Shown: positions 13,501-25,500 of the stretch, one piece after another
Numbering within the stretch: position 1 is the stretch's first letter
How the letters are laid out: each line of letters opens with the position of its first letter
NCBI GenBank assembly: GCA_032622095.1
Contig: CP136064.1
Location: 38,492,426-38,556,425 of the forward strand
DNA length: 64,000 bases
Source: Siphonodentalium dalli
Taxonomy: Eukaryota; Mollusca; Scaphopoda; Gadilida; Siphonodentaliidae
Reading direction: 5' to 3'
Translations under genes and position numbers: made by a program
Notes under the pieces: generated by a model
Databases searched by the model: none
Seen by the model: only the letters and a program-made list of their open reading frames with translations
Told to the model about the DNA's origin: nothing

Positions 13501-16500
13501 TGTGTGCGTGACTCGTCAACAATTTCCTTTAGCACAGGCTACAGGTCGTACCTTTGGTCGGATATTCATGGGCGTTGACATTGACATGTAGATGGGAACG
13601 AGTCATTTTGGGGTCATTTGGCAAAAAAACATGGCTGCCAGTGGCCATCTTGGATTTAAAAAATTCCATCAAAGTCATAGCAATTTCCGGTTTATTAAAC
13701 TCTTTTTATTCGCACCATATTAGGAATACTCTTAACATGGAACGCTCTTTATTGAGTCATGGTGAAGGAAGATGGGGACTCGACTTAGAATAGTTGTCAT
13801 CGTGAATACTTACCAAATTTGCTTTAACTGCAATTGTATGTATTCGTAACCATGACTGACTCATCATTTAAACGCCCTTTATTTGGTATATGTTTTCGCT
13901 TTTTAGCGATAGGTTCGAATGGATATACTCATTTATATTCTTTATGGGAGTTGACGTTTTTCTTGGGATGGCATTCTCGTCGGTGTCCGTTTGTTTAATG
14001 TGGGGGTTGCGTCTCTTCTGAGTTGTCGTCGGTAGCCACTGTTGGGGCCAAGTGTATTCGCGTTGTGCTCAAAACACCTTTTTTTGAAGTGGACGGAACA
14101 AATTCTGGACCATTTCGTTGGCAACCACTTCAATAGTTTCTTATTTTGCACAATGGGTTTCCCACAAAAATCCCGCCAAATGTCACGTAAACGAACATCG
14201 TTAGGAAATGAATGCAGAATTATACCTAATTGAGAGTCACTATACCGGCCACAGCCGAAAACACTGCATTTATTTGGCATTGTCACGAAAGAATGATTGT
14301 AAATACGGGACACTCGGGGCATATATATGGAAAATTAAAACAACATCGTGAACACACACCCGAATAGAGTTCACATGTCGGCTCGTGTTTTTATAAGCTT
14401 TATTTTTTACACAAAAGTGTTATCTACCCCGCTCAATCGACCTTCTATATTTTTTTTTCAAAACAATAACTTTCCAAACAGCACTTATGACAAATCACAA
14501 GTGAAGATAACTCACCGGGCGATGACAATTCACCACGTGTACACAATGCTATTGACATGCTCCCAGTAATTCCATTACACTCACGCGCTGACGTCGATTC
14601 TGCATTTTCCATCGCCACTCATATGACGTCATATAGGTAGACACAATTAACTCCGATTCCGTGTTTTTAATTAGTTTACTCTTTTGACGTCATATGAGGA
14701 TTTGCGACAGAGATAGCCGACAACCGGTGGGGGTATTATTTATTTATTTCTCGGCAGCTCCCATCATGAAAGGGTTAAAATGGTATAGACATTATATTTT
14801 AATCAATTTGGCTATTTAAATTGCAGTTGTCTTACCTTTACACCTGCGACAACCTCCCTCTGCTGTAGTTCGGAGAGGACCTCATCTCTAAGCCTGTTAA
14901 ACGGAACAATCGCAGTATGGGCAATTGGATGTGCCTTGCTGAGTATCTTCTTGAGTTTCATGTTCTTCTTTAAGGCTTCATGTGGACAAAGTTCTTCACT
15001 GCTTGGTCTATAATTTGAAAACATGTTTTGTCACATTAATCCTCCATTACTAAAACCCAAGATGATAATTTTTTTAATGTACAGCATCTGGTTAAAGAAC
15101 GCAGTGAGACTGGGTATTTCAGTAACAGAGCATTTTTCTATCTATCCATACTCTATTTTTGATACACATATAATATAATTTATCTATTTCAAGCCCACCA
15201 GGGGATACTACTCTGGCAACAAAGAATGGAAATAACACTTTGAATATTGCTATCATGTTCAAGCCTTGAAATAGGGTGTCTGTCATTTGCAGAATGAGGT
15301 CCCCAGAGGGTGAATTTAGTGATGCTACCCCGCATAGCGGGCTAGCATCACCAAATTCACCCTCTGGGAACCTCATTCTGCTGAGGTGTAAGCAGAATGA
15401 GGTCCCCAGAGGGTGAATTTGGTGATGCTAGCCCACTATGCGGGGTAGCATCACTAAATTCACCCTCTGGGGACCTCATTCTGCAAATGACAGACACACT
15501 ATTTCAAGGCTTGGTATCATGTTGATAGATAGATGGTTTGGATCAGTGGATAGATGGATGAATTGATGGAAGGCTCTAGGTCTTCATCAAACAATCCACT
15601 GTGATGTCAAGGTACTAACCATTTCTTTACTAAATGGATTCTCCCATTCAGTTATGAAAGTATACATTGGAATAGACTATTATTCATCTGAAGGGGTGTT
15701 CAGGAAATGTAAGCAGACGACAGACAGATGAAAAGATAATATGAGTGAAGAAGGATTTCTATTAATTTATGGGAAATGTTCAGATAAAAGTTCAACTATG
15801 GTCGCTTGTTGAACTTATTGTCTGAATATTTTCTAAGCGAACTGATGAGTATTTATTAAATACTATTTATTAAAGAAAGGATGAATCCATCAGTGAAGCA
15901 TGCACAACATTAACCCTTTCAGTGCCACGGGCCGATCTCATCGGCCCTAATTTACATTCTGTAAAATCAGCCCTAAAAAAAAATTTTAAAAAAAAAAAAA
16001 AAAAATTCATAGAAATTCATAGTAATAATTTTGATGCCTATGAAAAACGTAAGATTCCCTGGCCCTAAACCTACAAAATAAGCCTGTTAAAGAATAACAG
16101 AAACAATTATTAAAATTGTAAAAAATTGTAAAAAATAATAACAAATGATGAAAAATTGTTAGGCCAATGCATTCTCTTATATATGCGAGGCGACCTATGG
16201 TCGACTCGCATATATAAGAGAATGCATTGGCACAGGGTATATGGGTTGATACAAAAAATCGGACCTGGCACCCAAAGGGTTAAGAGATAATATTTGGTAA
16301 AATATTTAAAATGAACATGCCTGATAACATAGCAGCGCTTCTCTCCCAGCTTCGTAGAGAACTTCTTGGCTGACTCCCAGGCTCTCAGATCATTACCAAA
16401 CCATAAAGTTATTTTCTTGAATTGTTCCAGTTGAGGAAGCAGCTGTTAGTAAAAGGAAAATAAAGTAATCAAAGTGACAATAACAGTGTAGTCCAATCAG

Positions 16501-19500
16501 GCAGTAACCTTAATGCTGTTGAGCTTTAATGTTGAAAGTGTAATTTTTGAAAATGGTAAATTCTCATTGTATTGTTTAACCCTTTTATGACGGGATCTGC
16601 GCTAGCACAACATTAAAGACCCTGTGCCAGTGCATTCTCTTATATATGCGAGTCGACCATAGGTCACCTCACAATTATAAGAAAATGCATTGGCCTAACA
16701 ATTTGTTATCATTTTTTATCAATTTTTCTTACATTCTTTAAAAAAAAATATAATAAAACAATTTTTATCATTTTATATAATTGTTCTTACATTCTATAAC
16801 AATTTTTATCATTTTTTCTTATATTCTTTATCAATTTTATCATTTTTTTATCATTTTTTCTTACGTTCTTTATCAATTTTTCTTACATTCTTTAATAATT
16901 TTTATCATTTTGTTGTCATTATTTCTTACATTCTTTAACATTTTTTATTATTTTATTTATTTTTTTCTTACATTTTTTAACAGTTATAAAGAGTAATATA
17001 ACATTTGTTACACCAATGCATTCAGATTATGTATGTGAGGTGACCTATGGTCGACTCACATATATAAGAGAATGCATTGGCACATGGTTTTCATAAAATT
17101 TCAGAAAGCTCCAGCCATGGAAGGTTTAATAAAATAAAGGCACTTGTTATTCAACACAGAATTTTGAGTTGATTTGCAGGCGGTCCTCTTGCTTAAATCT
17201 CATGTGAAACAAAGTAGGGCTTTACCCTTTCTATACTGAATGAATCCTCCCGTTCAGTTATTAAAGTATACATTGGAATGGTCTAGTATTCATTTGGAGC
17301 GGTGTTCGGGTAATAAGAGCAGACAACAGACAGAAAACATATAATACAAAAGCAGAATGATTCATATTCATTGGTGGGAAATATTCAGATAATAAGTTCA
17401 ACAAACTATGGTCGGGGTTGAACTTATTATCTGAACATTTCCTAAGGGAGCTACTCATCAATGAGTATTTAGTATAGAATGGGGTAAAGGAAAAAAGGTA
17501 GCAATTTTTCTGAAGCAGTACCTGGTGATCTTTTATTCTGGTAAATAATTTAGGAACATATATTGGAGATTGTGAGAATAAGACTGTATCATAACCATAT
17601 AGGTATCATTCCAGTCAAGCGTGTCAACATAATATTATTATACCAAAAATTATCAACTGTTCTGGTGCACAATAAAATTCATGACATTAGATAAAACCAT
17701 ATCATACTAATTTAAAGGTATCATACCATGGATGGACTTCGCAATGGGTATTGCTGTTAACAAAGTCACATCTGTTAAAACTGCTATAAACAGAAAGAAT
17801 ATTAAAACATAGACAGATTTTTTTCTTAAATCAATCATAAATAGCATGTTATTGTGAAGATCCTATGACTTGTTCATAAATAAAAGCCATATTATGATAA
17901 AGTACAGTGCATAAAGAGTGTGCAATGTGCAAAACACTCAACACTGGGAATACACCACTAAGTTTACTTTGGTTAAAATTGACACCATATTGTTTACAAC
18001 ATACCGATATAGTGCTCGCTAATCCTCGTCACTCAAGATTTTTGTGTTGAATGGGTCACCGGGAATCCCTCTCCCAAAAAAATTGCCATGGTGATGAGTG
18101 TTTGCTTATCACACTCTTTACGTGCTGTATATAAACAAATGCTCGGTTCACACAAAGTGTGTTTTGTGGGTAATATTGCATTAGTACTATCATTATACTA
18201 TACTATTAGTATATTCTTGAGGAAATTCATAATTTGGTAACTTTTATTGCTAAATTATAACCTACAAGGCCATCCATGTCTTTTTTAAAGCCAATAAAGA
18301 GAAAATAGAACCAAAATTGGTCTAGTCAATGGAAGATGTATTTGGTGTTCCATATTTCTCCACTTAAAAATGTCTTTGTGGATTCAGGCTAATTTCATAT
18401 AATGCTAATACATGTATGAAGATGCAAGATTGCATTCAAGTAAACCAAAATGGTCAGGTGAGCTATTTCTAATGAAGAAATAACTCTATCATGCTAAAAC
18501 TCGAGATTTTACAGCACACATATCTGTAGAATGGCAGTGTAATTTCCTGAAAAGCCATGGTTGATACTTTAGATGCCTGAGACCTATGAGCTGCATGAGA
18601 CACCACAGCCATACTATTTTTGTAACTTACATGTATCATGTTCATTGTATGCCATCTAAAACATGATAAATACCTCTTGTGGAAGTATAGTATGTCCTTT
18701 TGGAAGAGACAATGCTGGCATCTTGGCATCCTGATCAATTGCCATAGCGTCAGCTTCCGTGGTAACCAACACAACTTCTTTGTCTGCTTGTTTGATGAGG
18801 TTTCCCCCAAATAATCCTACAAGGCCAGATCTGACAAAAAATAACACATTTCAATTGATGGCAATATGTTCACTCAAGGAATGACAGAAAGCAAGTGACA
18901 AATTGGAAAAAAAACTCACACTCTGTAATCAATTAAATGTGGTTCGGTGTAACATCACATTTTCATTAGTTATACGTCCCGTTCTTCGCTACCGAAATTC
19001 AACATAAAATGACGCAAATTTCAAAGTAATTGTATTATTTCTCCACGTTATCAAGTAGAACAGATATTAAAGGCCCACTTAATTTTCAAACCCCCAGATA
19101 ATTTTATATGAAATATATGCCATGTTATATACCATTTGAAAGAGGAAGCGTATTCAGTGTAATAAACTGTGAACATGTTGTTTTTGTTGAGATACTGACT
19201 TGCCTGGACTTGTTTTTCTGTACCCAGGTTTCACTATTTTCAATGGAAGGGGAATAACACTATATCTTAGTTTGATTTTATGTTGCATTTGGAAGCCATA
19301 ACGGGGAAATCTTTCTATGATTTCAGCTGTTTTCTATTTCTCTATGGGCATCTTCTGAGACACAGACATTTCAAATGGTGATGAATTATAGTATTTTAAT
19401 CATAATTTATGGCAAAGATTGTTATTAAAACTGTTTACAAGGCACTATAAAAAAAATAATCGTTGACTCGAAAATTAAATGGGCCTTCAAGTCATAGTGT

Positions 19501-22500
19501 TATTGATAGAAATGGAGCATAGATGCCGTGTTTTTATGAGAAAAGTGTCACACACAAAAGTACACCTGTACCAAATTTCTAATCGAACACTGGAAAAAGT
19601 GTGAATAGTTTCTTTTATTGGCGTCACCACAAGATATTCACTTCTTTAATTGTTGGGTGACATTAACTATGCTTTCATAATTCATTATTTTATTATATTT
19701 TTATTAAATCGTCCACTTCATTAGTTTCGGTGTTGAATGAGGTCACAATGAATCACTCTCCCAAAAAAATCGCCACGGTGTTGATTGTTTGGCTTATCAC
19801 ACACTCTTTACGTGCTGTAATATAAACAAATGCTCGGTTCATTTCGGAACATGAAATGGACAATTTCAAAACTGGAATCTTCAGCACCTCAATAAAAGGA
19901 AAACTGTCAACTAAACGCAATTAAGACAGGCTTGAACAGAGATCGGGGCATCTTGGCCCACTATCCGGCCTCTGTGACTGGTTTCTAAGACAGACGTCAA
20001 AACATGATAGACTTTAACTTCGAACTTTTTACGTGGTTATCTATTGTCATTTCACTTGATAAAGGCTTCACAGAAGGCCGAAAGCTTGTGTGCATTAGAC
20101 ACTAATGAGTCTATAACGTTGTTATCATTCAATTCCTGTCATCTTATAATTCAGCATCAAACACATAAAAGTATAATATCAGCATTTATTTTTATCTCAT
20201 AATCACTACTCAGTACTGTTGTGAAAATTCACATTGCCGGAGTTGTAATTATTTTTACTAAAATAAATGATCAATTCTTCTTCAAATACCACTTTTATAT
20301 GCTGGGTGTTGAATCTTGTGGGCAAGATTAATGCCGTCCAACAACATAAAAAGCGAAAACTCTTGCAGTGATAAAAGGTAAAAGAAAATGTGATGTGACA
20401 CTGAACCGCATTCAAGTGATTAGAGTGTGAAACTACCTTTTTATACTGGAAGCATTTGATGCCACTTCCCATGATGTGGACATAGGCCTATTAACCCTTT
20501 CAGTGCCAGGGGCTGATCTCATCGGCCCTAATTTACGGTCTGTAAAATCGGCCCTAAAAAAAATAAAAAAAATGATTTTTTTCTTTTTTTTGGGTTGAAT
20601 TTTGTTTGGGTATGCTTAAAGGGGTACTGTACCCCAATTTCAATAAATTCCTGGTGACAATAGCTATCTAATATCAATATTATATTTTAAAATAACTAAT
20701 TTGAGTCGATGATGTCTACTGAAAACCTCCCGGTTAACAGGCTATCATAAAAGTAAACTTGAATTATTTAATATAAATCAATTTATGGCTGGAGTCATAA
20801 AATGGAGAATTATGCCATTACGAGTTACCGTTCTTGAAATCTCATATGTTGGGTGACTTTTATCGATGGCCGTTCGCGAACATTATTGAGTTGCAAACAA
20901 AACATGTTACCTGCAAAAGAAAGGCCCGCTATAACCGATTCGGAAAAAAACGAGAAAGAAACAAGATTCAAAGCGTCAAGTATTTTTATAGGGAGTGAGA
21001 TTGTTCGATGAAAGAGATTGAAGCTGCGAACAACAAACTTCCGGTTCTTCATGCGACCTGCGTTTTCTCCGGTGAAGGTCAAAAACATGGCGCGTAGTTT
21101 GAAATCGTAATATTTTTGTTTCCAAGATCAATATTTTCTTCGCTAAATTAGGTTTATACGAAACTCGTATAACGCGAACACAATCTAACTTGAAAGTTAT
21201 TTCAGTGGGAGTAAATAAAAAAATTGTCTATCTCTGTGTACAGTACCCCTTTAAGCAATCTATAGCGAATTTAAAAACAAACTGAATAAAACCTTAGGGG
21301 CATGTTATAACTCAAAACTGTCGCCAAGTATTCATAGTAATAATTTTGATGCCCATGAAAAAAGTAAGATTCCCTGGCACTAAACCTACAAAATAAGTCT
21401 GTTAAAGAATATAAGAAAATATTATTAAAATTGTAAAAAATAATAACAAATGATGAAAAAATGTTAGGCCAATGCATTCTCTTATATATGCGAGGCGACC
21501 TATTGTCGACTTGCATATATAAGAGAATGCATTGGCACAGGGTATATGGGTTGATACAAAAATCGGACCTGGCACTGAAAGGGTTAAACATGGGTGGATG
21601 CCATGCACCCTGGGACATCAGTTTCTAGATACTATTATTATTCTGATATTTACACAAGGTAATGTTTCTATGTTAGAATATCTTTAGGTCTGAGAATATG
21701 ATGCCGGACATTTGCAGAATGAAGTCCCCAGAGGGGGAATTTAGTGACGCTACCCCACACAACAAATGTAACATTAAAGTAACCAGAAGTAACCATTTGT
21801 ACCCCGTGTACCCATGGGCCTGAAATTAGTTCAGGAAATATGTTTTCTAATTTGTAACCATTGTAACAAGGTACTTTAAGATTCCTAAGAAAAAAAAGAA
21901 AAAAAAGTAACAAATGTAACATTAACTTATAGGTAAAGTAACCAGAAGTAACCATTTGTACCCCGTGTACCCATGGGCTGTAAATTAGTCCCGGAAATAT
22001 GTTTTCTAATTTGTAACCAATGTAACAAGGTACTTTAAGATTCCTAAGAAAAAAGAAAAAAAAAGTAACAAATGTAACATTAAAGTAACCAGAAGTAACC
22101 ATTTGTACCCCGTGTACCCATGGGCCTGAAATTAGTTCAGGAAATATGTTTTCTAATTTGTAACCATTGTAACAAGGTACTTTAAGATTCCTAAGAAAAA
22201 AGAAAAAAAAAGTAACAAATGTAACATTAACTAATAGGTAAAGTAACCAGAAGTAACCATTTGTACCCCGTGTACCCATGGGCTGTAAATTAGTCCAGGA
22301 AATATGTTTTCTAATTTGTAACCAATGTAACAAGGTACTTTAAGATTCCTAAGAAAAAGAAGAAAAAAAAGTAACAAATGTAACATTAACTAATAGGTAA
22401 AGTAACCAGAAGTAACCATTTGTACCCCGTGTACCCATGGGCCTGAACTTAGTTCAGGAAATATGTTTTCTAATTTGTAACCAATGTAACAAGGTACTTT

Positions 22501-25500
22501 AAGATTCCTAAGAAAAAAGAAAAAAAAGTAACAAATGTAACATTAAAGTAACCAGAAGTAACCATTTGTACCCCGTGTACCCATGAGCCTGAAATTAGTT
22601 CAGGAAATATGTTTTCTAATTTGTAACCATTGTAACAAGGTACTTTAAGATTCCTAAGAAAAAAAGAAAAGAAAAAAGTAACAAATGTAACATTAACTAA
22701 TAGGTAAAGTAACCAGAAGTAACCATTTGTACCCCGTGTACCCATGGGCTGTAAATTAGTCCAGGAAATATGTTTTCTAATTTGTAACCATTGTAACAAG
22801 GTACTTTAAGATTCCTAAGAAAAAAAGAAAAAAAAGTAACAAATGTAACATTAACTAATAGGTAAAGTAACCAGAAGTAACCATTTGTACCCCGTGTACC
22901 CATGGGCTGTAAATTAGTCCAGGAAATATGTTTTCTAATTTGTAACCAATGTAACAAGGTACTTTAAGATTCCTAAGAAAAAAAATAATAAAAGTAACAA
23001 ATGTAACATTAACTAATAGGTAAAGTAACCAGAAGTAACCATTTGTACCCCGTGAACCCATGGGCCTTAAATTAGTTCAGGAAATATGTTTTCTAATTTG
23101 TAACCATTGTAACAGGGTACTTTGAGATTCCTAAGAAAAAAAAAATAAAAGTAACAAATGTAACATTAACTAATAGGTAAAGTAACCAGAAGTAACCATT
23201 TGTACCCCGTGTACCCATGGGCTGTAAATTAGTCCAGGAAATATGTTTTCTAATTTGTAACCAATGTAACAAGGTACTTTAAGATTCCTAAGAAAAAGAA
23301 AAAGAAAGTAACAAATGTAACATTAAAGTAACCAGAAGTAACCATTTGTACCCCGTGTACCCATGGGCCTGAAATTAGTTCAGGAAATATGTTTTCTAAT
23401 TTGCTAAATTTGTGCTCATAAAATGTAACCAATGTACCCGACGAAACAACAGGGTACAAAAGTTGTGTTGTTTTTCGGCGTACCAAAATTTGCCATATAT
23501 GCCACACAGTGGGCTAACATCACCAAATTCATCCTCTGAGGACCTCATTCTGCATGGCCTCATCTGATATGGGAGACCTAGACTCAGATTTAAGTTACCA
23601 GAATGTGAATATTGTGATGTGCACCCATTGGGCACCTCAATTATGCATCATGTTATCTGACAAGTTGGGGGATATAGAGTAAACTAAAAAAAAAGAAACT
23701 TTCTAAAGTAGCTTATACTCATAAAGAAACTAAAAAAACTAGTTAATTTGATAATAAATATACTTTCCCGATGAGATGAGGCCTGAGCAGAATTAGGTCC
23801 CCAGAGGTTGAATTTGGTGATGTTAACCCACTGTGTGGGATAGCATCACTAAATTCATCCCCTTAGGACCTCTTTATACCAATGTCCATCACCATATTTT
23901 GAGTCTTGTTAGAACATCTTACTTGGGTATAGCTGTTTCCCTTAGAGATAGAGTTCCATCATCTGAGGTCTTCTGGGTCCTTTTCTTCACACATTTTAGT
24001 GTATCACTGGGAGAATACATGGGGTAGAGTAGCGAGTTGGATGATTCTTCATAAGTCACGCCAAACTTTGTAAGAGTCGATGGTTTTAGACCCTGTAATT
24101 TATATTGAATACTGGTAAATGCTTCTAGGGAACTTAATGTCTACAGATTTACAAGGCATTTTAAGTTGAACAGCTTGAGTACCAGAATAGTTTTGATGAC
24201 ATGCAAACCTGTATTAAAACAACTAATTGACTATACTGAATCCAATTCCAAACTTACACGTTAAAAACAGTTATTGTGATTTATCCTTCATATCAGAGAA
24301 AAGTGACTTCACTGAAGCATATAATTATGAATGTCCCCAGGGGACCTCATTCTACAAATGACAGACATGCTGTTTCAAGGCTTGTCAGGAATGGGACCCA
24401 AGGTGCTTACAGTGGGTAAATATTCAAAAAAACATCAGTCTGTAAAAACATCACCACTAAAGGGACCCAAGGTACTCACAGTGAGTAAATGTGCAAAAAA
24501 ATATAACAGTCTGTAAAAACATCACCACTAAAGGGACCCAAGGTACTCACACACAAAATATATCAGTCTGTAAATACATCACCACTAAAGAGACCCAAGG
24601 CACTCACAGTTGGTAAATGTGCAAACAGTATAACATCTGTAAACACAACACCACTAAGAACATGGGGAAATTGATAAACTTTGTTCTTATATTCATTACT
24701 GATAGTTCTCCAATAATTTTGTTTTGATTTTTGAAACCATTGTTATGTAAACAAAACCGTTACAGTGATATGTCAATAAAACATGGCTAATCATGTAGTA
24801 AGTTCAAATATTTTAATCTGAGTATGATTTTCAGAATATTCAAGTTTTTATTAAACTTTGGTCACTTATTGGACTAACTGGTTTCTGATTGTTAATACCA
24901 CTGTAACAGTAATGTATACATAACAAAGGTTTTGATATACAAATTCTCGTTATTGGAGAGTTATTAGCCCTTCCATGACTGAAGCTTTCTGAAATTTTAT
25001 GAAAACTCCCTATGGGAGACTCACATACATGTATATAAGATAATGCACTAGCACAGGGTCTTTAATGCTGCACCAGCACAGCTCCCGTCACGAAAGGGTT
25101 AAGATTGAAAATAAGAACAAAATGTATCTATTTTTACATTTACTCTAGTTGATAGTTGTTTTACAAACTTTTCTCAAATTTATGTTTTTTGTTATGAACC
25201 CACTTGGATGGCCTTGAGTCACTTTAATACCTCTAAATGAAATGACGATATTATTTCCAGTGCCTTCTCTTCATTAAATTCATCAACATGTACACTGTTC
25301 TTTTGTTGACCGTCAATGTTAAGGGGTACATCATTCATCATCTCTCCAAAGCATACAAGATCCTTTCTGAAAACAAAAGAATAGGGATTGAAATTTCAAA
25401 TATTTTATTCAATACATAAGTACTATCCTAGCAGGCTTTGCATATTAATGTGGCCTACAGGCCCATGCCTCGTAAACAGCCCTGTGTGTGGTAGTTGCGG

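Larger units (their letters stand above)
12719..14778. mobile_element. Large TTAA element (CATGA type) containing a THAP-domain ORF
   Basis: The left end TTAACACTTCCATGACTTTT and right end CCATCATGAAAGGGTTAA fit the short CATGA-type MITEs (8339-8600, 24964-25102, 56932-57192). A decayed hairpin follows the left end. At 2.06 kb it is the only member with a recognisable protein domain (THAP, minus strand). It sits in TWNK intron 7 and stops 58 bp from exon 7. The interior also holds a common repeat beginning TTATTAGCTCAACTT. Confidence 0.6.

Noticed and set aside
21668-22333. Minus-strand ORF of 221 codons with repeated blocks
   Set aside because: It follows the 147-160 bp minisatellite exactly. 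The repeated peptide comes from the tandem units, and neighbouring frames show the same pattern.
21766-23402. CRISPR array
   Set aside because: Units are about 155 bp and tandem without unique spacers, no cas genes are present, and the genome is eukaryotic.
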